Shown here in pieces: positions 27,287 through 35,846 of a stretch of DNA of 64,000 nucleotides. Every line of letters starts with the position of its first letter. The first letter of the stretch is position 1. The notes below the pieces were generated by a model. The model did no database searches. It was not told the DNA's origin and saw nothing but the letters and a program-made list of their open reading frames with translations. This stretch comes from an uncultured Myxococcaceae bacterium (lineage in GTDB: Bacteria > Myxococcota_A > Polyangia > Polyangiales > Ga0077539): NCBI GenBank assembly GCA_945952225.1, contig CAMFHP010000005.1, forward strand, positions 1 to 64,000, written 5' to 3'. The position numbers were made by a program, and so were the translations under genes.

Positions 27287-27913
27287 ATGCGCCTGCTGAT
27301 TCTCGTCTCGCTGCTCTCCACGGTCTCGATGAACGCGTGCCGTCGCACGGGCGGCGGCGATCGCCTGCCGCCGCGCACGGTGTGTCAGAGCCGCGCGCCG
27401 GGCATCGGTCCGTCGGATGTCATCAACGTGGTGGTCTTCAACGAGCCCTCGCTCTCGGGAGAGTTCCGCGTGGGCGACGACGGCGCGATCAACTACCCGT
27501 ACCTCGAACACGTCGTGGTCGCGGGGATGCAGCCCTCGGAAGCGGGCGATGCGCTGCGCCGCGGTCTGGGTGCGCAGAGCGCCGACAACCCCACGGGCCA
27601 CAACGTGCTCACCAACCCCAACGTGCGCGTCGAGATCAAGGAGGCCAACAGCCGCCGCATCTCGGTGTCGGGCCAGGTGCAGCACCCGAACCAGTACGCC
27701 TTCACGCGGTGCCTCACGGTCACGCAGGCCATCGCGCTGGCGGGCGGGTTCACGGCCCTCGCAGAGAAGAACGGCGTCCGCGTCACGCGCGTCGACCGCA
27801 GCGGCACGCGGCGCGTGTTCGTGCTCCACGTCGAGGACATTCTCGAAGGCCGCGTCGACGACTTCGACCTCGAAGCGGGCGACGTGATCTACGTGCCCGA
27901 GAGCGTCACCTGA
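27287..27913 (+). CDS. Wza-like polysaccharide export lipoprotein (orphan)
   Basis: 208 residues. Lipoprotein signal ending VSMNAC (Cys18). The body is a Poly_export domain (GIGPSDVINVVVFNEPSLSGEFRV, DDGAINYPYLEHVVVAGM) followed by one SLBB-type unit (ISVSGQVQHPNQYAF, LTVTQAIALAGGFTALA). Such proteins form the periplasmic and outer-membrane pore for capsule or exopolysaccharide export. It lacks the long C-terminal helix of Wza and is shorter. No polymerase, Wzc kinase or glycosyltransferase is nearby, so its export system must be elsewhere, or it has another use. Confidence 0.85.
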   Translation: MRLLILVSLLSTVSMNACRRTGGGDRLPPRTVCQSRAPGIGPSDVINVVVFNEPSLSGEFRVGDDGAINYPYLEHVVVAGMQPSEAGDALRRGLGAQSADNPTGHNVLTNPNVRVEIKEANSRRISVSGQVQHPNQYAFTRCLTVTQAIALAGGFTALAEKNGVRVTRVDRSGTRRVFVLHVEDILEGRVDDFDLEAGDVIYVPESVT

Positions 27914-27986
27914 CGGGTCTCCCCGCGCCGGGGAATGTCACACCGCCGCTTGCGTCGTCCACGCCCTCTCCGCGAGGGTCGCGCCC

Positions 27987-28862
27987 ATGGGAGAGCGACG
28001 GACCGCGTGGCACTACTTTCTGGGCCTCATGCTCGACGAGATGGCCCCGCGCTGCTTCGAGATTCGCGCGGAGGAGCCGCTCACCCGCGCGATACAGCAC
28101 ATGGACTGGTTGATCCTGCGACGTCACGGCGACCCCGCGCCCGGTGACCGCGGACAGACGCTCGTCGACCTCTGGCCGCTGCTGCCGCGCGTGACCGTGG
28201 TGGAGTTCAAGAGCGCCGCCGCGGAGTATCGCGCCCGCGACGTGCACCGCCTGCTCGGCTACGGATACCAGTACTTCAGCGCGCAGCACGACGAGCTCGC
28301 CGCCCACGACGACCTCGCGCTGGTGCTCATGGTGGCGCGACGCAACGGCACGCTCGATCGCGACCTCGCGGCGCTCGACCTGAGCGAGGTGCCGCTCTCA
28401 CCGGGCTACGCGCGGCTCCGCGGGCTGACGTTCTCGATGCTGCTCGTAGACCTCTCGACGGTCGCGCGCGCCCACGCCCAGGACTTCGTCTCGGTCTTCG
28501 TGCCCGACGCCCGCCCGCCGCAGGAGGCCTGGCGCTGGTGGTACGCTCACCACGGAACGCGAAAGGACGCCTCGATGAACCCGCACGAGCTCGACGACTA
28601 CGACGCCGTGAAGCAGCGCTTTCTCAGCACCTTTTCGCTCGAAGACCGACTCGCGGGACTCGCGCCCGAGCAGCGACTCGCGGGACTCGCGCCCGAGCAG
28701 CGACTCGCGGGGCTCGCGCCCGAGCAGCGTCTCGCGGGGCTCTCCGAGGCCGAGCAGGTGCTCGCCATGCCCGATCGGCTCCTGGCCCTGCTGCCCGAGA
28801 GCTACCTCGCGACGCTCCCCGACGACGTACGCGCCCGCATCGCCGCGCGCCTCGCCCGCTAG
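27987..28862 (+). CDS. Rpn-like/PD-(D/E)XK-type protein with 9-residue C-terminal repeats
   Basis: 291 residues. The front resembles a restriction-like nuclease core: DLWPLLPRVTVVEFKSA (E-x-K triad piece) followed by RDVHRLLGYGYQYF. The end carries RLAGLAPEQ three times plus a partial copy, then a short helical tail (ERLLALLPESYLATLPDDVRARIAARL). This layout, a nuclease-like head with short leucine/glutamine repeats, recalls Rpn/PDDEXK and DUF4351-type proteins that vary in repeat number. No transposase or inverted ends are present. It is a single gene between unrelated neighbours. Function as an active nuclease is inference. Confidence 0.55.
   Translation: MGERRTAWHYFLGLMLDEMAPRCFEIRAEEPLTRAIQHMDWLILRRHGDPAPGDRGQTLVDLWPLLPRVTVVEFKSAAAEYRARDVHRLLGYGYQYFSAQHDELAAHDDLALVLMVARRNGTLDRDLAALDLSEVPLSPGYARLRGLTFSMLLVDLSTVARAHAQDFVSVFVPDARPPQEAWRWWYAHHGTRKDASMNPHELDDYDAVKQRFLSTFSLEDRLAGLAPEQRLAGLAPEQRLAGLAPEQRLAGLSEAEQVLAMPDRLLALLPESYLATLPDDVRARIAARLAR
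28647..28742. repeat. 27-bp tandem repeats in the Rpn-like gene
   Basis: Three full 27-bp copies (28647-28727) and a partial fourth encode RLAGLAPEQ. Copies 1 and 2 are identical at the DNA level, which suggests recent duplication. Frame is kept whatever the copy number. Confidence 0.9.
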
Positions 28863-28871
28863 CGCCGTCCC

Positions 28872-29693
28872 CTACTCGCCCGACCGACCGTGACCGCGCA
28901 CGTCGCGGTGCGCGCCACGTACGGGCCGTCCGTGGCCCCCGTGGTGCGCGCCGTGGCCGTGACGGGGAAGCGCGCGTCCGAAGCGTCCGTGCGCGGCTCC
29001 GTGCGCGCCGTGGCCGTGACCGCCGGGGCCGTGATCGTGCCCGCACCAGTGCCCCCCCGCACCACGCAGCATCGGGAACACCCCGCCCCAGTGCGGACGG
29101 AAGCGCGTCATCGCCGCGGCGACGGGCTGCGCGTGACGGAGGCGACGGTCTTCGTGGCGGCGCGCCTGGTCGGCCTCGCGGGCCTCCTCGCGGAGCGCGC
29201 GGGCCTCTTCGCGCTCGGCGCGGAGCACCCGTCGGTTCACGGTCATCTCGGGCAGCGCGACCTCGCCGGACCACGCCGCACACGACCCGTGCGTCACCAC
29301 CTGCCAGCGGCACGTGGCCGTCGGATTCGCCTGCACGTGCGCGAGCTGCGCGGCCTCTCCACCCGTCACGTACACCGTGCGAAAGCGGCGCGTGATGCGC
29401 ACCGACGATCCCTCGCCCGTCGTGCGGTACACGGCCACCACGTCGCGCGATCCCGCGGCGCCCTCTCCCTCGACGGTCACCGACTCCAGGGCGCACGCGC
29501 CTTCGCGCGCTTCGAGCTCGCAGCCCGCGGGCTGTGCCGCCTGCTGGAGCATCACCGCGTGGCCGACGTCGACGCGGGCCGAGGACTCGCGCGCGGCCAT
29601 CGCGGGGTCCTGCGGATCGACGAGTCGAGCGGCGGCGGTGAGCAGCGCAGCGAACGCGCGCGGGAGGGAGTCGGCCCGGGACAGAAGGTTCAT
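28872..29693 (-). CDS. Hypothetical protein with His/Gly-rich tail
   Basis: 273 residues, not recognised. The first 150 residues are globular with two Cys pairs (GCELEAREGAC, CRWQVVTHGSC), then a charged helix (REEARALREEAREADQARRHEDRR), and a C-terminal 85 residues very rich in His, Gly and Arg (about 20 His). The tail should bind transition metals such as nickel, zinc or copper. No signal peptide is visible. The ATG at 29693 is preferred to a TTG 5 codons upstream. Convergent to the Rpn-like gene with a 9-bp gap. Confidence 0.55.
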   Translation of the reverse strand: MNLLSRADSLPRAFAALLTAAARLVDPQDPAMAARESSARVDVGHAVMLQQAAQPAGCELEAREGACALESVTVEGEGAAGSRDVVAVYRTTGEGSSVRITRRFRTVYVTGGEAAQLAHVQANPTATCRWQVVTHGSCAAWSGEVALPEMTVNRRVLRAEREEARALREEAREADQARRHEDRRLRHAQPVAAAMTRFRPHWGGVFPMLRGAGGHWCGHDHGPGGHGHGAHGAAHGRFGRALPRHGHGAHHGGHGRPVRGAHRDVRGHGRSGE

Positions 29694-29768
29694 CGCAAGG
29701 GTGCTCAACGGCGGACCTTGCGGGTTCCCACAGCCTCCCGGCCAGAGGCGGCAGAAACGGAGCGGTGA

Positions 29769-32300
29769 CTATTTCGCGATGAAGTTCAGAATCCGGCCAG
29801 CCTTGTAGATCACCTTCGCGACGGTCTTCGCGTCGAGGTGACGGGCCACGGCGGGGTTGGCGCGCGCGGTCGACACCGCGAGCTCCTCGGGGCAGTCGAC
29901 GGGGAGCTCGATGGTGCCCGCGGTCTTTCCGTTCACCTGCACGCCGATGGTGATGGTGTCGTCGACGGTGTAGCGCGCGTCGGCCTCGGGCCACGGCACG
30001 TACGAGATGCCGCCGGGAGCGACCGCGTGGCCGAGGCCGCGGGTCCAGAGTTCCTCCGCGAAGTGCGGCGCGAAGGGCGCGAAGAGCTGCGCGAGCGGTT
30101 CGAGCACGGCGCGCGCGCGGGTGCCCATCTGCGCGAGGTCGCGCACACACACATGGAGCGCCGAGATCGCCGTGTTGAAGCTCAGCGCCTCGATGTCGGC
30201 CGTCACCTTCGCAACGGTCTTGTGGATCACCTTCAGCGCCTCGTTCGTGGGCGCCTCGTCGTTCACGCGCGGCACGTCGTCGTCGCCGTCGAAGAACACA
30301 CGCCACGCACGCTTGAGGAAGGTGAACTGCCCTTCGAGCCCGTTGGTCTGCCAGGGCTTGTCGCTCTCCAGCGGGCCCATGAAGCAGATGTACACGCGCA
30401 GCGCGTCGGCGCCGAAGTCGCGGATCACCTCGTCGGGGTTGATCACGTTGCCCTTGCGCTTCGACATCTTCTCGACGACCCGCGTGAGCTCGGCCCCGGT
30501 GCCCGCGCGGTAGAAGCGTCCGTCGCGCTCCTCGACCTCGGCGCGCGGCACGATGCGCTTCGCGTCGTCGTAGTAGCTCTCCGCGAGGATCATCCCCTGG
30601 TGACGGAGCTTCGCGAAGGGCTCGTCGTCGCGCACGAGGCCCAGGTCGTAGAGCGCCTTCTGCCAGATGCGCGCGTACATGAGATGGCCGACGGAGTGCT
30701 CCGGGCCGCCCACGTAGAGGTCCACGGGCATCCAGTAGTCGGTCTTCTCGCGCGCCGCGAAGGCCGCTGCGTTCTGCGGATCGACGTAGCGCAGGAAGTA
30801 CCAGCTCGACCCCGCCGAGCCCGGCATCGTGTCGCACTCGCGCGTGAGGTCCTGGCCCGTCACCGGGTCGTTCACCGTGGCCCACGACTTCGCGCGCGCC
30901 AGCGGAGACTCTCCCGCGCGGGGCTTGTAGTCATCGACCGCGGGAAGCTCCAACGGCAGCTCGTCGACGGTGAGCGTGCGCACCACCTCGCCCGCCGCGT
31001 TCTTCAGCACCGGAATGGGCTCGCCCCAGTAGCGCTGCCGCGCGAACACCCAGTCGCGCATGCGGAAGGTCACCACCGCGCGCCCGAGGCCCTGCGCGTC
31101 GAGCCACGCGGCCACGCGCTTCACGGCCTCGCCATTCGCCGTGGGCGTTCCATCGAAGGCGCCCGAGTTCACCATCACGCCGTCGCCGGGGTACGCGGCC
31201 TTCTGCACGTCGTCGCCGCCGGAGATCACCTCGACGATCGGGAGCCCCATGGCCTTCGCGAACTCCCAGTCGCGCTCGTCGTGGGCGGGCACCGCCATGA
31301 TCGCGCCGGTGCCGTAGCCCTGGAGCACGTAGTCCGCGATCCACACGGGGATCTTCGCGCCGTTCACGGGGTTCACCGCGAAGGCGCCCGTGAACACACC
31401 GGTCTTCTCTTTGTTGGCCTGGCGATCCTTCTCGCTGCGCGCGGCGCTGACCTTCTGGTACGCGCTCACGGCCTCGCGCTGCGCCGCCGTCGCGATCTTC
31501 TCGACGAGCGGACTCTCGGGCGCGAGCACCACATACGTGGCGCCCCACAGCGTGTCGGGGCGCGTGGTGAACACGGTCACGGTCTCGTCGCTGCCCTCGA
31601 TCGCGAAGCGCACGTGCGCGCCCTCGGAGCGGCCGATCCAGTTGCGCTGCTTCTCCTTCGTGGCCTCGGGCCAGTCGATGCGGTCGAGGCCTTCGAGCAG
31701 GCGGTCGGCGAAGGCCGTCTGACGGATCATCCACTGCGAGAGCTTCTTGCGCTCCACCGGGTGGTTGCCGCGCTCGCTGCGACCGTCGATGACCTCGTCG
31801 TTCGCGAGCACGGTGCCGAGGGCCTCGCACCAGTTGACCCACGCCTCGCCCTGGTACGCGTGGCCCATCTCGTAGAGCTTCGTGAAGATCCACTGGGTCC
31901 ACTTGTAGTAGGCCGGGTCGGCGGTGGAGACCTCGCGCGACCAGTCGTACGAGAAGCCCAGCATCTTGAGCTGACGGCGAAAGGTCTCGATGGACTCCGC
32001 GGTCGACACCTGCGGCGCGATGCCTTCGTCGATGGCCTTCTGTTCTGCGGGCAGACCGAAGGCGTCGTAGCCCATGGGGTGCAGCACGTTGAAGCCGCGC
32101 GCGCGCTTGAAGCGGCACACCACGTCGCTCGCGGTGTAGCCCGCGGGGTGCCCGATGTGGAGCCCCTTGCCGCTCGGGTACGGGAACATGTCGAGCGCGT
32201 AGAACTTCGGCTTCGACGTGTCTTCGTGGGCGCGGAAGGTCTCGTGCGCGTCCCAGTGCTGCTGCCAGCGGGGCTCGATCTCAGAAGGGCGGTACGACAT
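29769..32300 (-). CDS. leuS: Leucyl-tRNA synthetase
   Basis: 843 residues, a normal length. The catalytic signatures are FPYPSGKGLHIGHPAGYTASD (HIGH) near 37-57 and KMSKRKGNVINPDEV (KMSKS). The class Ia catalytic core is split by an editing domain with TFTTRPDTLWGATYVVLAPE, and the anticodon and tRNA-binding C-terminal region is complete. It charges tRNA-Leu. The ATG at 32300 starts MSYRPSEIEPRWQ, the usual beginning. Monocistronic; divergent from prs across 90 bp, with a promoter directly upstream and a very short leader. Confidence 0.97.
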   Translation of the reverse strand: MSYRPSEIEPRWQQHWDAHETFRAHEDTSKPKFYALDMFPYPSGKGLHIGHPAGYTASDVVCRFKRARGFNVLHPMGYDAFGLPAEQKAIDEGIAPQVSTAESIETFRRQLKMLGFSYDWSREVSTADPAYYKWTQWIFTKLYEMGHAYQGEAWVNWCEALGTVLANDEVIDGRSERGNHPVERKKLSQWMIRQTAFADRLLEGLDRIDWPEATKEKQRNWIGRSEGAHVRFAIEGSDETVTVFTTRPDTLWGATYVVLAPESPLVEKIATAAQREAVSAYQKVSAARSEKDRQANKEKTGVFTGAFAVNPVNGAKIPVWIADYVLQGYGTGAIMAVPAHDERDWEFAKAMGLPIVEVISGGDDVQKAAYPGDGVMVNSGAFDGTPTANGEAVKRVAAWLDAQGLGRAVVTFRMRDWVFARQRYWGEPIPVLKNAAGEVVRTLTVDELPLELPAVDDYKPRAGESPLARAKSWATVNDPVTGQDLTRECDTMPGSAGSSWYFLRYVDPQNAAAFAAREKTDYWMPVDLYVGGPEHSVGHLMYARIWQKALYDLGLVRDDEPFAKLRHQGMILAESYYDDAKRIVPRAEVEERDGRFYRAGTGAELTRVVEKMSKRKGNVINPDEVIRDFGADALRVYICFMGPLESDKPWQTNGLEGQFTFLKRAWRVFFDGDDDVPRVNDEAPTNEALKVIHKTVAKVTADIEALSFNTAISALHVCVRDLAQMGTRARAVLEPLAQLFAPFAPHFAEELWTRGLGHAVAPGGISYVPWPEADARYTVDDTITIGVQVNGKTAGTIELPVDCPEELAVSTARANPAVARHLDAKTVAKVIYKAGRILNFIAK

Positions 32301-32311
32301 GGCGGACACGG

Positions 32312-32340
32312 CAATTACCCGACGCCGCACGGCCCGGCAA
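32312..32340 (-). promoter_or_regulatory. Promoter of leuS with a near-leaderless start
   Basis: On the minus strand TTGCCG (32335-32340) and TAATTG (32312-32317) are separated by the ideal 17 nt. The -10 element ends only 11 nt before the ATG, so the transcript would have about 5 nt of leader and no Shine-Dalgarno is present. Confidence 0.6.
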
Positions 32341-32390
32341 TGGTGTAGGAACGTCCGCGCACTCCGTCTCCCGCCGCCGAGGACCGCGCC

Positions 32391-33353
32391 ATGTTTCAGG
32401 TTCCGTCTCACGACCCCGTCGTCATCGCGGGCAGCACGCACCGCGAGCTCGCGTCACGCATCGCCGCGGAGCTCAAGGTTCCCCTCGGGCGCGTGCGCTT
32501 CAACCGCTTCTCGAACGAGAACCTCAAGGTCTGCATCGAGGAGAACGTCCGCGACCGCGACGTGTACGTGGTGCAGACGTCGTGTCCGCCCGTGAACGAG
32601 TCGTTCATGGAGACGCTGATTCTCATCGACGCGCTCAAGAGCGCCTCCGCGGGCCGCGTCACCGCCGTGCTGCCGTACCTCCCGTATGCGCGCAGCGACA
32701 AGCAGGACGAGCCCGGCATCTCGGTCACCGCGCGCCTCGTCGCCGACCTGCTCGTCACCGCGGGCGCCAACCGCGTGCTCGCGATGGACCTCCACTCGCC
32801 GCAGATCGCGGGCTTCTTTCGCGTACCCATCGACCACATCACGGCCATTCCCGTGCTGTGCGACGCGCTCGTGAAGCGCGACGAGGGCGCGGCGCGCGTC
32901 GTCGTCGCCACCGACATCGGCGAGGCCAAGGACGCAGGACGCTTCGCGGGCTCGATGAAGCTCCCGCTCGCGGTGATCGACAAGCGCCGCTCGGGCGACG
33001 ACGAGCACGCCGTGCCCAACGCCATCGTGGGCGACGTGAAGGGCCGTCACGCGCTCATCGTCGACGACGAGATCGCCACGGGCGGCACCATCATGGAGGC
33101 CGCCGAGCTCGTGATGGGCATGGGCGCGGCCTCGGTCGAAGCCGCCGTGGTTCACCCGGTTCTCTCGGGCAACGCGGTGGAGCGACTGCGGGCGTCACCG
33201 CTCCGTCGGCTCATCGTGACGGACTCGATTCCCGTGCCCGAGCACAAGCGCGATCCGCGCATCGAGGTGGTGAGCGTGGCGCCGCTGCTGGCCGAAGCGA
33301 TCCGCCGCATCCACGGCGGGCACAGCCTCTACGACATGGCCTCGCGCCGCTGA
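32391..33353 (+). CDS. prs: Ribose-phosphate pyrophosphokinase (PRPP synthase)
   Basis: 320 residues, the usual length for class I enzymes. It makes PRPP for nucleotide, His and Trp synthesis. Key segments are FSNENLKVCIEENVRDRDVYVVQ near the front, YLPYARSDKQDEP, the catalytic-flexible region after VLAMDLHSPQIAGFF, and the PRPP-binding loop LIVDDEIATGGTI. The KRR segment (VIDKRRSGDDEHA) fits. Some positions are unusual for bacteria (FSNENLKV rather than FPDGE), but the motifs are present. Its 3' end overlaps the convergent MFS gene by 25 bp. Confidence 0.92.
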   Translation: MFQVPSHDPVVIAGSTHRELASRIAAELKVPLGRVRFNRFSNENLKVCIEENVRDRDVYVVQTSCPPVNESFMETLILIDALKSASAGRVTAVLPYLPYARSDKQDEPGISVTARLVADLLVTAGANRVLAMDLHSPQIAGFFRVPIDHITAIPVLCDALVKRDEGAARVVVATDIGEAKDAGRFAGSMKLPLAVIDKRRSGDDEHAVPNAIVGDVKGRHALIVDDEIATGGTIMEAAELVMGMGAASVEAAVVHPVLSGNAVERLRASPLRRLIVTDSIPVPEHKRDPRIEVVSVAPLLAEAIRRIHGGHSLYDMASRR

Positions 33354-34678
33354 CCTTCCGTCGTTCCATCGAGCGCCGCGAGCCCCTCGCCGCGCGTCTC
33401 GACGCCCGCCCCCACGAACACCAGCACCAGGCCCGCGAGCGGCACCACCGCGAGGTTGCGCAGCACGGTCATCGGGTCTGCGCCCGCCTTCACCACCGCG
33501 CCCACCGCGAAGGGACCGACCACCGTGAGGAGCCTTCCTGCGTTGAGGCAGAAGCCCGCGCCGGTGCCGCGAAGGTGCGAGGGAAAGAGCTCGGGCAGGT
33601 AGAACTGAAACGCGCCGAAGACCCCGTACACCGACACGCCCGCGACCGCGAACGACACGAGCCGCGCGCCCGCGGAGAGCGGCAGTCCGAACGCGAGCGC
33701 GACGGTGAGCGCGCTCCACGCGAAGTACGCGGTGAAGAGCGGACGGCGACCGAAGCGCAGCGCGAGCGGCCCTGCGAGCACGGAGCCGATGAGCCCGCCG
33801 AAGTTGAACCAGGCCATCGCGCGGGTGATGTGCTCGGCCTTCAGCGCGCGCAGGGCGATGGGGTCGCGGGTGATCGTCTCCGCGAGCTGCGAGGCCACGA
33901 TGGGGAGGAACGCGCTCATCACCCAGAACGTGAGCAGCGCCGCGGTGGTGACCGCGAGTCCGCCGAGCGTGCGACGGCGCAGCGCGGGCGCGAAGAGTGA
34001 GGCGAGACCGTGCACGCGCGCGGTGTCGGGACGAAATCCTTCGGGCTCACGGAGGCCGCGACGGATGAACAGCGCGAAGAGCGCGGGCAGCGCGCCGAAG
34101 GCCATGACCAGGCGCCACGAGAGCGCGGGGTTCGCGGCGATCTCGTCGAGGCGTCGCGTGAAGAGCCAGTTCACGCCGATGGCCACGAAGACGAAGAACG
34201 GAGGGGCCGTGAAGAGGAACGTTCCCATCTGCACGCGGCGCGACTCGGGCACGCTCTCGGCCACGAGCGTGGCGCCCGCGGCGGCCTCTCCGCCGATGCC
34301 CAGCGCCGTGAGAAAGCGGAACAGCACGAGCCATCCCATCGAGGGCGCCGCCGCGCACGCGCCCGTGCCGAGCGAGAAGAGGAGCATCGTGAAGACCACC
34401 GTGCGGGTGCGTCCCACGAGGTCGCTCAGGCGCCCGAAGCCGATGCCCCCGAGGGCCCATCCGAGGAGCATCACGCTGGTGAGCGTGCCGTTCCACCAGG
34501 CCGTCTCGGCGCGCGCGAGGGGAGAGCCCGGCACGAGCCCCAGGAGGCTCGGGATCGCGAGGGGCGCGACGAAGTTGAAGAGCACCGAGTCCATGAGGTC
34601 GAAGCCGACGCCGACCCAGGCGCAGAGCACCACGTAGCGCTGATAGGGCGTGAGACGTTCCGAAGCTTCGTCGCGCAT
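33329..34678 (-). CDS. Major facilitator superfamily transporter (sugar/organic acid type)
   Basis: 449 residues with about 12 membrane helices. Family loop motifs are GRLSDLVGRTRTVV after helix 2 and VAESVPESRRVQMGTFL near helix 4-5; ALRFGRRPLFTAYF is in the second half. PELFPSHLRGTGAGFCLNAGRL near the end is typical of the sugar/metabolite:H+ symporter group. Substrate not deducible. The ATG at 34678 gives MRDEASERLTPYQRYVV, a normal cytoplasmic start. Divergent from the secreted protein gene at 34786 and overlapping prs by 25 bp at the 3' end. Confidence 0.88.
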   Translation of the reverse strand: MRDEASERLTPYQRYVVLCAWVGVGFDLMDSVLFNFVAPLAIPSLLGLVPGSPLARAETAWWNGTLTSVMLLGWALGGIGFGRLSDLVGRTRTVVFTMLLFSLGTGACAAAPSMGWLVLFRFLTALGIGGEAAAGATLVAESVPESRRVQMGTFLFTAPPFFVFVAIGVNWLFTRRLDEIAANPALSWRLVMAFGALPALFALFIRRGLREPEGFRPDTARVHGLASLFAPALRRRTLGGLAVTTAALLTFWVMSAFLPIVASQLAETITRDPIALRALKAEHITRAMAWFNFGGLIGSVLAGPLALRFGRRPLFTAYFAWSALTVALAFGLPLSAGARLVSFAVAGVSVYGVFGAFQFYLPELFPSHLRGTGAGFCLNAGRLLTVVGPFAVGAVVKAGADPMTVLRNLAVVPLAGLVLVFVGAGVETRGEGLAALDGTTEGQRREAMS

Positions 34679-34733
34679 GGCGGCGCGCACGGTACGCAAT
34701 CGTTGCGGCAGCGAGAAGGCGCAGCGCGCGCGG

Positions 34734-34763
34734 TTGACGGCGGTTGCACAACGGCGGTAGACG
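34734..34763 (+). promoter_or_regulatory. Candidate promoter of the secreted protein at 34786
   Basis: TTGACG (34734-34739) and TAGACG (34758-34763) are 18 nt apart. The start of transcription would be near 34770, and a GGAG ribosome site lies 8 nt before the ATG. The -35 is strong, the -10 fair. Confidence 0.45.
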
Positions 34764-34785
34764 GCCGCGCGAAGGGAGTCTCACG

Positions 34786-35763
34786 ATGTTGAAGATCGCG
34801 CGGTGGGCCGTGGTCGCCACGATGGCGCTCGGATGCGGGCACGAGGTGCTGGCGGAAGAGGGCGCGCAGTCCGAGAGCGTGGTGACGCCGACGATCACCT
34901 TCGGCGCCGACTGGTCGCAGCGCGTGACGGGCACGCTCGTCGCGGGACAGCCCGTGCGCATCGACTACGCGGCCTCGCGGCTCTCGCAGTGCCGCGGTGA
35001 GAGCAACAACCTCCCGGCGTGGGCCATCACCGGGTTCTTCCGCGTGAACGGCGGCGCGTCGCAGACCTTCCGCGTGGCGCCGGACCTCTCGTCCACGCCC
35101 GCGCCCGTGCTCGTGACGCTGCCCAACACCACGGGCCGCCTGGAGATGTGGTTCCAGGTCACGAACCGCTGGGGCTGCAACGCGTGGGATTCGAACTACG
35201 GCTCGAACTACGGCTTCTCGGTGTCGCCCGATCCCCGCGCGCCGGGCTGGATCGGCGACGGCGCCGTGGTCATCAACCGCGCCACCTGCGCGGGCGGCTA
35301 CGCGTGCGACGCGAACCGCGTGGCCATCACCACGCCCTTCAACTACGACACCTACGCCCGCCAGCGCGCCGCGATCCGCGTCGTGAACTTCGACGTGTGG
35401 AAGGCCGGCGTCACCGACTTCGACAACCCCAACCTCTGGCGCCAGCTCGACGTGCAGGTGCGCTTCCGCTACGGCGGCAGCGCGACGTGGCAGAGCCGCT
35501 ACGTGCCCTTCGAACGCCGCCTCGGGAACAACGCCCGCTACGCGCTCGACCTGCGCTCCGTCGACCCGCTGCCCGACACGCCTCCCCTCACGGCGTGCCC
35601 CGCGTTCGGCCTCTCGCCCTCGCCCGACGGCGCCTACGTGGGCACCACCTTCGAGTACTACTTCGTCGTCAACGGCGTGGAGTACCGCCCCTCGGCCACC
35701 ACGGCCTTCACGGGCAACTTCTGGAACTACAAGACCGCCCTCCTCGCGACCTGCGTCCGCTGA
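34786..35763 (+). CDS. Exported protein of unknown function (DUF6209-like by memory)
   Basis: 325 residues. A lipoprotein-like or Sec signal (ATMALGCGHEVLAEE; Cys17 in LGC) begins it. The body looks like two beta domains: TITFGADWSQRVTGTLVAGQPVRIDYAASR with a Cys pair (SQCRGESNNL, GCNAW) and a C-terminal part with WKAGVTDFDNPNLWRQLDVQVRF and ending FWNYKTALLATCVR. It is rich in Trp, Tyr, Asn and polar strands. The pattern recalls myxobacterial DUF6209 proteins, but I cannot verify that. Function unknown; surface location is inferred from the signal. Confidence 0.65.
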   Translation: MLKIARWAVVATMALGCGHEVLAEEGAQSESVVTPTITFGADWSQRVTGTLVAGQPVRIDYAASRLSQCRGESNNLPAWAITGFFRVNGGASQTFRVAPDLSSTPAPVLVTLPNTTGRLEMWFQVTNRWGCNAWDSNYGSNYGFSVSPDPRAPGWIGDGAVVINRATCAGGYACDANRVAITTPFNYDTYARQRAAIRVVNFDVWKAGVTDFDNPNLWRQLDVQVRFRYGGSATWQSRYVPFERRLGNNARYALDLRSVDPLPDTPPLTACPAFGLSPSPDGAYVGTTFEYYFVVNGVEYRPSATTAFTGNFWNYKTALLATCVR

Positions 35764-35767
35764 GCGT

Positions 35768-35790
35768 CGGGGCGCCGCATCGACGCCCCG
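35768..35790 (+). terminator. GC stem-loop after the secreted protein gene
   Basis: CGGGGCG (35768-35774) and CGCCCCG (35784-35790) form a 7-bp stem with a 9-base loop, 4 nt after the stop. There is no T-run, so this is a weak terminator call. Confidence 0.35.
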
Positions 35791-35846
35791 CTCACCCGCT
35801 CCATCACCCTTGAAACAAGCTGGTTCGTGAAGGTACCGCCCGAAGA

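Noticed and set aside
29838-32348. An 836-residue plus-strand frame opposite leuS
   Set aside because: leuS has all synthetase signatures on the minus strand; the plus frame is a shadow.
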